NCBI GenBank assembly: GCA_024291935.2 | Contig: CM044305.1 | Location: 93,116,397 to 93,180,396, forward strand | DNA length: 64,000 bases | Direction: 5' to 3' | Source: Okapia johnstoni | Taxonomy: Eukaryota; Chordata; Mammalia; Artiodactyla; Giraffidae | Shown here: positions 56,501-64,000 of the stretch, piece after piece | Layout of the letters: every line of letters begins with the position of its first letter | Numbering within the stretch: position 1 is the stretch's first letter | Made by a program: the position numbers and the translations under genes | The notes under the pieces: model-generated | Seen by the model: only the letters and a program-made list of their open reading frames with translations | The model's database searches: none | Told to the model about the DNA's origin: nothing

Positions 56501-59239
56501 AGACCTTCGAGTAGAGTGTTCAAAGTTTGGACAAATTAGGAAGCTCCTTCTCTTTGATGTAAGTTCGTGGCTTGAACAAATGATTCCTAAAGCAATTTTT
56601 TTCCATTTTAATAAGTTATTACCAAATGTCAGTATGCCTCCACGTTTTTTATATTAATGTTTTTATGTAGTAGGTCTGCTCTCTAGTGGTGGTGGTCTGT
56701 TAGCAGTATTAGATAGCTTAATTAGATGAACGTGGATTACAAGCCAAGACTTTGATAGACTTGGTTATGCCTTGGTTATTTTTCTTTATCATCACTCTTG
56801 AGTGAGTGTATGGCCAAGTGAAAGTGTAAAAGAGTCATCATTTATTGATTGCAAACTACAGTTACTTTACATGTTATCTCATTTAATCCTCCCAATCCTC
56901 TGAGATAGGTAGGTGCTATTTTACCCATTTTTATTTCTTTACCCATTTTACAGATGAGGGAGTTTAGAGATTGAGCACTGGTAAATGGCAGAGCCAGGAT
57001 TTAATCCCAAGGCTGTTCAGCTTCAGAGTCCACATTCTTAACAACCAAGCTGTTCTGCTTCTCCTTTGACACTGTTATGAGCAAAAACATTTCCAAGAAT
57101 ATCATGCTTGGTTTTTGCTAGATAAAGTTAGGCTAAAGAAGTAGCTAGCTGCGTGTCACTGGCTGGAGTAAATGGAAAGAAAGACTTCATACATAAAATC
57201 TTTAGCTTAAATGATCAGAAAGAATACTACTTCCCTACTTTGCCACATGCATATATTTCTCTTTCAGTTTTCTCATTCATTTCTTCTTTTATCTTCCTTG
57301 TTTTTTTTAGAGACACCCCGATGGTGTGGCCTCTGTGTCCTTTAGGGATCCAGAGGAAGCTGATTATTGTATTCAAACCCTCAATGGAAGGTGGTTTGGT
57401 GGGCGTCAAATCACTGCCCAAGCGTGGGATGGAACTACGGATTATCAGGTGAGTTCTGCAACTGTCAAGGGCACATGAATTGTTTCATTCCAACAAATAC
57501 TGATCTAGCGGTTTTTCATGTAAGTTTTTGATTATGTGTAATCTGTTTAATGTAACGGTACTTTTAAATAATCCTTTACATTCAGAGTGTGGAAAGAAAA
57601 ATGTTTCAGTCTTTCAGTTTATAAGTCTGAAGTGTTGAGCTTGCTCAGAACAGCAATAGGGAAAGAACACATTAAGCTAAAGTGTTTCTCTTCTTTTCTG
57701 TCTTATAAAGTACAGACAGGTCAGTGATTAACTTTGTAATTGATAAGACATTTCTGCAGTGCTGTGGCATTCGGCACTTATTTAAACGATCTTAAGGTTA
57801 GCGCTAGTAAATTAAGGTGTAAAGTTTAGAAAGTGAAGATAGGGAATTGCTTTAATTTCCCAGAAGTGATATCTTATAAAATCAGAGTAATGTCAGCAAT
57901 ATTAGAAATGTTCCAAGACATTGTTACTTCTTTTGGCTTAAAGCATCTCTTAACAGCACTTTCCATGTGTACACAGGTGGAGGAGACCACAAGAGAAAGG
58001 GAGGAAAGGCTGAGAGGATGGGAAGCTTTCCTCAATGCTCCTGAGGCCAACAGAGGCCTGCAGCGTTCAAATTCCATCCGTGCTCCAGAAAGGGCAGGGC
58101 CTTCTAGAGTTAGGCATTTTTCTGAGCACCCTGGCACATCTCAAGCAAATGTTCAAGCAGCCGCAACTGAAATGGCATTTGAAGAACCTATAGATGAAAA
58201 GAAGTTTGAAAAAACGGAAGATGGGGGAGAAGTTGAAGAAGCTGCTTCTGAAAAAGATGCTAAAGAAAGTGGCCCTGAAAAAGAAGCTGAAGGTCCCCAG
58301 GAAGAATCTGAAGAGAGCTGCCTTGAAAGAGAGTCTAAGGAAGGCTATCCCAAAAGAGAACGTGAAGAAGACTTCCCCGAGAGAGAGTCTGGAGAAGGCA
58401 GCCCTGAGAAAGAGCATGAAGAGGGTAATCCTAACAAAGAGTCAAAAGAGACTGTCCCTGAAAGAGAATCCAAAAAGAAGAAACTCAAAACGGATCCTGA
58501 CAAGAATGGCTGTGAGAAGGAGTCTGAAGAAGAAGACCCTGGCAAGGAGTCTGAGGGGGAGGCCAGCCCCCAAAAGGTGGCTTCTGAAGATGATGACTCA
58601 GAACAAGAGTCTGAAGACTGCTCGGAAAAGCAGTTGGAAGATGGCTCTGAAAAAGAGTTAGAAGAAAATGGCCTTGAGAAAGGTTTTGAAGAAGATGACT
58701 CTGACAAGGAATTTAATGAAAACATTCCGGAAAAAGAGTTAGAAGAAAATGAATCTGAAAAATCAGAATTCGAAGATGACAGCTCTGAAAAAGTGTTTGA
58801 TGAAGAAGGCTCTGAGAAAGAGTTTGATGAAGAGTCAGATGAAAAGGAAGAAGAGGAAGATGCATATGAAAAGGTATTTGATGATGAGTCGGATGAGAAA
58901 GAGGACGAAGAAGATGCAGGAGAAAAGGAACTTGAAGATGCTGATGAAAAGGACGAAGAAGATGATGCAGATGAAAAGGTATTTGAAGATTCGGATGGAA
59001 AAGAAGATGAGGAAGATGGAGATGTCAAGGAAGATGAAGACATAGATGAAAAGGTGTTTGAAGATGATGATTCCAACGAGAAGTTGTTTGATGACGATTC
59101 CAGTGACAAATTGTTTGAAGATTCTGATGAGAGAGGGACTGTGGGTGGTTTAGGGAATGTTAAAGAGGAAGGGCCCTTGTCCACAAGCAGCAGCTTTGTT
59201 CTCAGTAGTGATGATGATGATGATGACGGCACTATTTAA
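44317..59239 (+). CDS. HTATSF1: HIV Tat-specific factor 1 homologue; one expected exon not found
   Basis: Nuclear RNA-binding host protein of the Tat-SF1/CUS2 family. It associates with U2 snRNP through SF3B1 and with elongation factors, and also has a genome-maintenance role. Visible coding exons: 44317-44502, 46213-46393, 47054-47101, 47579-47733, 50778-50877, 56469-56558, 57311-57448 and 57977-59239. They encode an acidic N-terminus, RRM1 (RNP2-like VYVSGL 135-140; RNP1-like KGDGLCCY), a UHM-type RRM2 with its R-W-F loop, and a long acidic Ser/Asp/Glu tail ending in SSDDDD and GTI. The exon that should follow 47733, about 164 bases in human, is not present, so the visible exons do not form one open frame. 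The start is the ATG at 44317 (MSGNNLDAND). The first residues and gene order match human HTATSF1. Confidence 0.93.
44503..46212 (+). other. HTATSF1: HTATSF1 intron after first coding exon
   Basis: GT-AG intron, AT-rich, free of recognisable young repeats. A short frame continuing from the exon into the intron (to 44655) is not coding. Confidence 0.8.
46213..46393 (+). CDS. HTATSF1: HTATSF1 coding exon with a GC splice donor
   Basis: Acceptor TTATTTAG/ATCACTGAA. Encodes ITEDFIATYQANYGFSNDG, then a linker ending KKKGEKRKAES and one base of the next Gly codon. The 5' splice site is CAG/GCAAGT, a GC donor. No GT donor keeps the frame here, and the next exon starts with GA to complete the Gly codon. 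Confidence 0.93.
47054..47101 (+). CDS. HTATSF1: HTATSF1 coding exon (start of RRM1)
   Basis: A 48-base micro-exon, phase 1 on both sides: acceptor TTTTTAG/GATGG, donor GTCTG/GTAGGT. Encodes WFHVEEDRNTNVYVS, including most of RNP2. Confidence 0.94.
47579..47733 (+). CDS. HTATSF1: HTATSF1 coding exon (middle of RRM1)
   Basis: Acceptor ACATCACAG/GTCTGCC, donor TTGAAG/GTTAGT. Encodes LPPDITVDEFIQLMSKFG onward to the RNP1-like KGDGLCCYLK, ending at residue 190 in phase 0. Confidence 0.95.
47734..50777 (+). other. HTATSF1: HTATSF1 interval lacking an expected exon
   Basis: About 3.0 kb of intron-like sequence. The human protein has about 55 residues between the two flanking exons (end of RRM1, then a Lys-rich linker). 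No matching exon is seen on either strand. The interval contains a minus-strand BovA at 47822-47950 flanked by ATAACCAAGG and ATAACCACGG, a short tandem duplication at 48031-48097, an inverted hAT-type element at 48283-48490 and a MIR at about 49460-49680. See findings. Confidence 0.8.
47822..47950 (-). mobile_element. BovA monomer SINE in HTATSF1 intron
   Basis: Minus-strand BovA with CTGCTGCTGCTAAGT end and near-perfect 10-base target-site duplication. Confidence 0.9.
50778..50877 (+). CDS. HTATSF1: HTATSF1 coding exon (start of RRM2/UHM)
   Basis: Acceptor TTGCATTAG/GCAGTTGG, donor TTTGAG/GTAGGA. It begins with one base finishing a codon, then 33 codons: QLDWRPERRAGPSRMRH, then RVVIIKNMFHPMDFE (RNP2-like). 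The incoming phase requires a preceding exon ending with two bases of a codon. Confidence 0.95.
51973..52090 (+). mobile_element. CHR-type tRNA SINE
   Basis: GGGACTTCCCTGGTGGTACAG head to GGGAACTAAGATCCC, preceded by a poly-T run at 51940-51961. Confidence 0.88.
52690..52830 (+). mobile_element. L2 LINE 3' end
   Basis: GAATATGAGCTCCGTGAGAG, CAGGGCTCTGTC, CAGTGCTTAGCACACAG, AATGAATGA end. Confidence 0.7.
53300..53702 (+). mobile_element. Tigger-type nonautonomous transposon
   Basis: Same family as 2182-2515 but retaining more internal sequence (TTTGTGGCAACC, CAGTAGCATTTGCTCACTC, TTATGGTGATTTGTGATCAG). It ends with CTCCAAGGTATGCCTGTA. Its left terminus is replaced by a partial minus-strand CHR SINE. 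Confidence 0.85.
53930..54240. mobile_element. hAT-type nonautonomous transposon
   Basis: Inverted ends AGAGCTGTCCAATAGAAGTC and AGTAGCCACGTGGGGTTATTGG, with AT-rich middle. The subfamily is not named. Confidence 0.55.
54600..54770 (+). mobile_element. CHR-type tRNA SINE, longer form
   Basis: GGGACTTCCCTGGTGGTCC head, then GCAACTAAGCCTGCATGC body and an AAATAAAAATAAAG tail. Confidence 0.88.
55790..56000 (+). mobile_element. Bov-tA SINE
   Basis: Complete plus-strand copy with a (CACTT)n tail (CACTTCACTTCACTTCA) at 55979-55995. Confidence 0.92.
56469..56558 (+). CDS. HTATSF1: HTATSF1 coding exon (RRM2/UHM middle)
   Basis: Acceptor TTTTTGTAG/GATGAT, donor TTTGAT/GTAAGT. 30 codons: DDPLVLNEIREDLRVECSKF onward to IRKLLLFD; phase 0 at both ends. 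Confidence 0.96.
56830..57060 (-). mobile_element. MIR SINE in HTATSF1 intron
   Basis: Minus-strand MIR: CATTTATTGATTGCAAACTA, TTTAATCCTCCCAATCCTCTG, ATTTTACAGATGAGGGAG, GGCAGAGCCAGGATTTAATCC. Confidence 0.85.
57311..57448 (+). CDS. HTATSF1: HTATSF1 coding exon (end of UHM)
   Basis: Acceptor TTTTTTTTAG/AGACACCC, donor TATCAG/GTGAGT. 46 codons containing GVASVSFRD (RNP1-like) and NGRWFGGRQ. The R-W-F is the R-X-F loop that defines U2AF-homology motifs, which bind a tryptophan-containing ligand on SF3B1. Confidence 0.96.
57977..59239 (+). CDS. HTATSF1: HTATSF1 last coding exon (acidic C-terminal tail)
   Basis: Acceptor TGTACACAG/GTGGAGGAG. 420 codons to TAA at 59237-59239. It begins VEETTREREERLRGWEAFLN, then FEEPIDEKKFEKTEDGG, then a long low-complexity region of degenerate acidic repeats built on SEKE, ESEE and DEKVFEDD units, and ends in a run of aspartates after SS. 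That SS is a casein-kinase-2-type site, and the human tail is known to be phosphorylated there. The serine-rich open frame on the opposite strand is a shadow of this repeat. Confidence 0.96.
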   Translation: MEETTREREERLRGWEAFLNAPEANRGLQRSNSIRAPERAGPSRVRHFSEHPGTSQANVQAAATEMAFEEPIDEKKFEKTEDGGEVEEAASEKDAKESGPEKEAEGPQEESEESCLERESKEGYPKREREEDFPERESGEGSPEKEHEEGNPNKESKETVPERESKKKKLKTDPDKNGCEKESEEEDPGKESEGEASPQKVASEDDDSEQESEDCSEKQLEDGSEKELEENGLEKGFEEDDSDKEFNENIPEKELEENESEKSEFEDDSSEKVFDEEGSEKEFDEESDEKEEEEDAYEKVFDDESDEKEDEEDAGEKELEDADEKDEEDDADEKVFEDSDGKEDEEDGDVKEDEDIDEKVFEDDDSNEKLFDDDSSDKLFEDSDERGTVGGLGNVKEEGPLSTSSSFVLSSDDDDDDGTI

Positions 59240-60145
59240 TCCCGTAAACTTGCTTTTTAGGGAGAGTCCTTCTCCATTTTGCCTCTGCTGCAGGGTAATT
59301 ACTCGTAGTGTTACATGAATGTGTGCATAGAGGTAGGATGCCATCTGATTAATGCAGTGAAGTGTTCATGGTTACCTGTACCTAATGATTTTAAATATGT
59401 GTTCATTGGCTGTTCAGTTCAAACTCCATAGCATAATGCTAGTTAACTTGCTCTTCGTCCTTTGTCAGATTTGTTAAGTGCATGCAAAATAATATTTTTT
59501 AAAGTATCCTGATTGAAGTTTGTGACATTCAGAAATAAAGAAAGTTGTTGATATGCAGAAATGGAAAATTGTGCTTGAGTTAAATTGCATTTTTAATTCT
59601 TGCTATTGCTTTATTCATACTAACGTTTGGTTTTTTTTTTAAGGACTTGAGAAATCCCGGTAGGTGTCTCCTTGCTTCCACTTTATGATGTTACCACTGA
59701 TATCCCCATTTCCTCCCTCTAAACCAGAACATGTTACTAAAACTTACAAGGTAAAGAACTCTTCGGAGTTTTTCACTCCCCAGTCCTTACAAGTTACTTT
59801 TTTCTACCCTCTTCCGATGAAAATTGACTCTTAAATGTGCAAAGGTGAACTTCCCCAAGTCCACAGCTTCCATTATTGAAAATATGGAGGAGATCAGAAT
59901 TCTACCATTTACTGTTTGGACACCTGTAGAAGTTGATTCAAGTTACAGGACCTTTCCCCAGAAAAATCTGTGTGTACACTACACAACCTTTTGTATCCAG
60001 TTTGGGGCAGTTCGTGTGGATCTCCTGGAGTTTAAGAACTTTTGTCACGCATATTTCAGATTTTTGTTTTTGATTTTGTTCTAGAATCGTGGTACCTAGT
60101 ACTATGGAAATTGTGTAGTTCCAATAAAATGTGGCTCTTTTCTTG
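59240..60145 (+). other. HTATSF1: HTATSF1 3' UTR with candidate poly(A) signals
   Basis: AATAAA occurs at 59534-59539 (about 300 bases after the stop, followed by a TTGTTGATATG stretch), 60123-60128 and 60226-60231. The first is the likeliest main site given the usual 3' UTR size, but this is inference. Confidence 0.55.
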
Positions 60146-60231
60146 ATTGCGCTTTCCAAATTCAGTATTGATGAATTGACTTTTGATGTTGCACTTAAGA
60201 AGTTATTCTCATAAATTAGAATTAAAATAAA

Positions 60232-60949
60232 CTGCATTGGTGCATTTTCATTATACCGTCTGTCAGTGTAATCATTACCCTCTTCAGACAGAAAAGACTT
60301 GTACTTCAAGCCAACTTTCTGAGAATTTTTTAGTTCATGTCTGGGATCTGTTAAAAATCTTCTGGCTTTTCACCAGGGACAAATCAGTGAAAGAGGTGAA
60401 GAAAGTTAAACAGAAAAATTGCAAACCAAAATAGTGTTCCTTTTAAAGATAAGCCAGAAGCATTTAAACACTTTATTTATTGTGTTTTACTACAGTTTAG
60501 GAAAGAATGCTTTATTTTCTGTACGCAATGGAACACATAACTACAACATACATTAGCTCTAAGACTGTTAGAAGGAGGCCATTTTCATTCTAACTTCTTT
60601 CTCCTGCTCATTAATTTGGTTTATATCAAATACTCATACTCTGTTCACATAAACACCCTGGAAGCAAAAGTCACCAACAGCTGTAAAATGGTAAATAATT
60701 TATGAGGTGATACTGGTGAGCAGACATTAAGAGTCATGAAGCACCCACCTGTTTTCCAAGTAATCAGGTTTTATTGGTCCTGAAAATGGAATTTATTGTT
60801 AAGCAGCAGTACATCCTGATATCAAAAGAATATTAAAATGTAAGGGTGAGTGGTAAACACAGCAATGCTCAACAGTTCCCTGACAATTTCTGAGGAGTAG
60901 TGCTTCTTAAAACTGTATATGTAAGTATCATAATGTATTTGACTCTGAG
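60232..60949. other. Intergenic, nothing recognised
   Basis: AT-rich sequence after HTATSF1. No repeat or exon is recognised. Confidence 0.4.
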
Positions 60950-61370
60950 TTGAGATCCCACATGCTGCAGTTAAAGAGTTCAAGTACCACAACTAAGACC
61001 CGGCACAGCCAAAGAAATCTTATTTTAAAATTTGAGGGATTTCCCTTCCCTGGTGGTTCACTGTGCCATGTAGGTGGTACAGAGGTGAGCACAGGTGCCG
61101 TCCTGGTGGTTCACTGACTGGTAGTCCACCTGCCAGCGCAGGGGATATAGGTTTGATCCCTGGTCTCGGAAGATCCCACATGCCTCAGAGTGATTAAACC
61201 CAAGTGCTGTAACTGCTGAGCCTACCCACCTAGAACCTGTGCTCCATTCGCAACAAGAGAGGCCACTGAAATGAGAGGCCATACACCACAACTAGAGAGG
61301 AGCCCCACTCGCCACAAGTAGAGAAAGCATACACATAGCAACAAAGACACAGTTCAGTCAAAAATAAATT
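60950..61370 (+). mobile_element. CHR-2-like SINE copies, two pieces
   Basis: A 3' piece at 60950-61022 (GAGATCCCACATGCTGCAG..AGCCAAAGAAATC) is followed by a long CHR-2-like copy at 61042-61370. The second contains a duplicated head (two CTGGTGGTTCACTG blocks at 61050-61070 and 61093-61115) and ends in AAAATAAATTTTAAAA. Confidence 0.8.
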
Positions 61371-61469
61371 TTAAAATATTCTTTTATACTCAACTATATG
61401 TCTAAAGCTTGAAATGTGGTATCTTGAGCTCTTTTTAAACTATTTTAAAACTATTTTTTTTACAAAAAA

Positions 61470-61592
61470 ATTTTTGTTTGGCCACAGCATACCATGTGGC
61501 TTATGGGATCGTAGTTCCCCAACCAGGGATTGAACCTGGGTCCTCAACAGTGAAAGCATGGACTCCTAACCACTGGATCGCCAGGGAACTCA
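61470..61592 (-). mobile_element. CHR-type tRNA SINE
   Basis: Minus-strand copy (GGCCACAGCATACC.. left; TCGCCAGGGAACTC right; box-B-like GGATTGAACC). Confidence 0.88.
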
Positions 61593-61609
61593 CAAAATTA
61601 TCTTTTAAA

Positions 61610-61868
61610 TAAGATGGGGGAGGGTGGGATGAATTGGGAACGTAACACTGACATATATACACTGCCACGTGTAAAGTAGATAGCTAGTGGAAAGCTGCTA
61701 TATAGCACAGGGAACTGAGCTCAGTTCTCTGTGATGACCTAGAGGGGTGGAGTGGAGGTGGGGTGTGAGGGAGGTTTAAGAGAGAGAAAATATATATACA
61801 TATAACATTCACTTTGTTGTACAGCTGAAACTAACAATATTCTAAAACAATTATACTCCAATAAAATA
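61610..61868 (+). mobile_element. L1 3' UTR (artiodactyl type)
   Basis: Sense strand: GATGGGGGAGGGTGGGATG, TATAGCACAGGGAACTGAG, GTTGTACAGCTGAAACTAAC, ending CCAATAAAATAAG. Confidence 0.85.
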
Positions 61869-62211
61869 AGCTTTGGTTTTCAGGAGATTCTTAAGAAATT
61901 ACAGATTAGGGTAATAAAAATGTGTATATCATTTTAATGCTTTTTACTAGGGATGTATTGTTTACCATTTTAAGATACAAGTAGTTTAGACTATTGGTTT
62001 GGTATATTTACACTCACTGTAGCATCTATTTCATTTGATTCAGTCCATTAATAAATATAGATTGGGCCAATGTGTATCTATTAATATACTAGATGAAGTG
62101 GGACAGAAGGGGCAGTGAGAATAAAGGCAGCATTAGGCATGAACCCTCCTCAATAGGCAGCTGTAATCTATGTTGAGATAAGACAGTAAAAAAAAAAACA
62201 TGTGACAGTCA

Positions 62212-62325
62212 GGACTTCCCTGGTGGCCCAGTGGTTAAGACTCAGCTCCAAATGCAGGGGACACAGGTTTGATTCCTAGTTGAGGGGACTAAGATCCCAC
62301 ATGCCATGTGGTGTGGAGGAGAAAA
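62212..62325 (+). mobile_element. CHR-type tRNA SINE
   Basis: CAGGACTTCCCTGGTGGCCC head to GGGACTAAGATCCCACATG. Confidence 0.88.
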
Positions 62326-62354
62326 GCAAATGTGGCAGTGATCCCTCAGTACCA

Positions 62355-62616
62355 TTTCTAGAGCCTTGCACAGTTGTTTAGTCACTTAAGTCATGTCTGA
62401 CTTTTGCTCCTCTGTCCATGGGATATTTTAGGCAAGAATACTGGAGTGGGTTGTCATTTCCTTCTCCAGGGGATCTTCTGACCCAAGGATCAAACCCACA
62501 TCTCCTGCATTGGCAGGCAGATTCTTTTACTGCTGAGACCCTAGGGAAGCCCATGCTAGCACAGTGCCTTGCCCTTAATAAGGGCTCCAATAGATATTTG
62601 TTGAATGAATGAATTT
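62355..62616 (-). mobile_element. Bov-tA SINE beside an L2 end
   Basis: Minus-strand Bov-tA at 62355-62554 (TTTAGTCACTTAAGTCATGTC to AGACCCTAGGGAAGCC). An L2 3' end on the plus strand follows (62556-62616: GCACAGTGCCTTGCCC to TTGAATGAATGAA). Confidence 0.85.
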
Positions 62617-63137
62617 ATTCTACGGATACACTTGCACACTCTCATTCATTCATTTGAAGAGGTTTGTTGGCTTTACCACTACCTCATCATCATTCTTGGT
62701 GATTTTCAATATCAAAATAAATTATACTGTTCTTCCCCTGGTCCTCCCACCTCAGCAGTCCAACTCTCCAAATTCCACATCTAGGAATCATCTTTGATTT
62801 CTCTCTCCACCTCCCACATCCAAGCCATGGTGGCTCTAACTCCAAATATACCCAACATTTGAACACTTCATCCCATGTCTACTTCTACCACACTTACTGC
62901 CCACAGTACCCTGATGGGTCTCTATTAAAATGCTCCAGTCACACTTAGAATAAGGTTCAAACTGCTTACTGTGGCCTGTGCACAAAGCTCTGAGTGATCT
63001 TGCCCTCTCCAGACTCATCACGTTCACACTGCCATCACCTTGGGTTCTTATTCCTATCCCAGGACCTCTGCACATGCCTCAGCCTGGGATGCTCTCTCTC
63101 CAGCCAATTTGGATCTCATCCTTCAGGCTGCCTAAGT
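62617..63137. other. Intergenic, nothing recognised
   Basis: Pyrimidine-rich sequence (CTCTCTCCACCTCCCACATC and similar). It may be a decayed old repeat but none is identified. Confidence 0.4.
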
Positions 63138-63365
63138 ATTGTTGTTGTTCAGTCGCTCAGTCATGTCTGACTCTTTGTGACCCTGTGGACTGCAGCACAC
63201 CAGGCTTCCCTGCCCTTCACTGTCTCCTGGAGTTTGCTCAAACTCATGTCCATTGAGTCAATGATGCCATCCAACCATCTCATCCTCTGTTGCCTCCTTC
63301 TCCTTTTGCCATCGATCTTTGCCAGCATCAGGGTCTTCCCCAATGAGTTTGCCCTTCCCATCAAG
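63138..63365 (-). mobile_element. BovB 3' fragment
   Basis: Minus-strand BovB end with a GTTGTTGTT tail (same tail type as 8518-8612) and the antisense C-terminus ([28 protein letters not shown]). Confidence 0.9.
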
Positions 63366-64000
63366 GTATCACCTGCTTAGAAATCCTGACCCACTAACTC
63401 ACCCTTCTCTCCCCCTTGATACTAGTGTTGTTGAACCCCTTTCATAGCAACAGATTGTTTTATTTGTTTACTTGCCTTCCCTATCCCCCTCCTCCCATCT
63501 GCCACACCCCACCCCCAAACCCAGCTGCCTGCACGCTCAGTAACAGCCACAGCTTTCTCCCACATAATAGACAATCAAATATTTTTTCAGGGCTGGGAAT
63601 CATAATCAAGAATGTTGTGTTCTGTGAGAATCTCCACATTTTTAGAAAAATGTGAAGAACTTCAAGTAGGGCAACAGTTATCTGGAATGTAACACCAATG
63701 AGATAAGATTTTGAAAACACAAGGTTCATGGTTAGAGTTAATCTCTATTGGAGAACATGAAAAATTTCATTATTACAGTTTTATCACATTGTTTTTCTTC
63801 ATCTTCATACAAAACTGGATTTGAATTACAGCAAAAGGCCTTGCTAAGATAGGTTAAGCATTCTAACAGTTAATCACTAGGACCCCTCACTGGGGAGCTT
63901 ATGGAATCCTCATTTCTGGAAATCTTACTGGGTAGAAAGTGTCTTTTGCAAATGAACAGTGGAATATTTCCATTGGAAAATCCCTTTCATCTCATTCTCT
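63366..64000. other. Intergenic, nothing recognised
   Basis: No exon or recognised repeat. C-rich stretch CCACACCCCACCCCC near 63500-63516. Confidence 0.4.

Noticed and set aside
57833..57976. 48 in-frame codons upstream of the last HTATSF1 exon
   Set aside because: Lies in the intron. The acceptor TGTACACAG at 57968-57976 and protein similarity begin at VEETTRERE.
58345..59232. 295-codon serine-rich open frame on the minus strand
   Set aside because: It is the exact antisense of the HTATSF1 acidic tail. GAA/GAT-rich codons read backwards give Ser/Phe runs. No independent gene evidence.

Overview
This window is mammalian nuclear DNA from a ruminant, most likely a bovid such as cattle or a close relative. 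It is packed with ruminant-specific repeats: BovB (RTE) LINE fragments, Bov-tA and Bov-A2 SINEs whose tails derive from the BovB 3' end, and cetartiodactyl CHR-type tRNA SINEs. Older mammalian layers (MIR, L2, L1, MER5A-type hAT, Tigger, a MaLR LTR) lie beneath. The two genes found, BRS3 followed by HTATSF1 on the same strand, are neighbours on human Xq26.3, so the window is probably from the X chromosome. The species and chromosome are inferred from repeats and synteny.

Layout. 1-2.5 kb: a kilobase-scale inverted repeat whose left arm runs off the window. 2.5-34 kb: an intergenic, gene-free region built almost entirely of repeats. It holds three BovB loci in which a minus-strand 3' fragment is followed by a longer plus-strand copy; one plus-strand copy (29.3-32.4 kb) is nearly full length and nested inside the minus-strand one. 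It also holds a long minus-strand L1 split by a MaLR LTR and a SINE. 35.0-40.9 kb: BRS3, three coding exons, intact, 399 codons, with a long AT-rich 3' UTR. 41.95-42.43 kb: a solo retroviral-type LTR. 43.6-44.3 kb: the CpG-island promoter of HTATSF1. 43.9-59.6 kb: HTATSF1, with a non-coding first exon and eight visible coding exons. 60-64 kb: more SINE, L1 and BovB debris.

BRS3 encodes an orphan Gq-coupled bombesin-family receptor involved in energy balance. HTATSF1 encodes a nuclear RNA-binding splicing and elongation cofactor. They are unrelated in function and look independently controlled: BRS3 has no CpG island, HTATSF1 has a strong one.

Main oddities. (1) HTATSF1 lacks a recognisable exon between 47734 and 50777. 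The flanking exons have incompatible phases (0 and 2), and the end of RRM1 plus the lysine-rich linker are missing. This is either an assembly deletion or a genuine lesion. (2) HTATSF1 has a GC-AG intron at 46394. (3) The start of the window is an old inverted duplication containing a Tigger transposon and a Bov-tA SINE in each arm. (4) Several nested or paired repeat arrangements deserve a check. I found no bacterial-type systems, CRISPR arrays, rRNA or functional tRNA genes. Repeat boundaries were read by eye and are accurate to roughly 10-30 bases unless stated.
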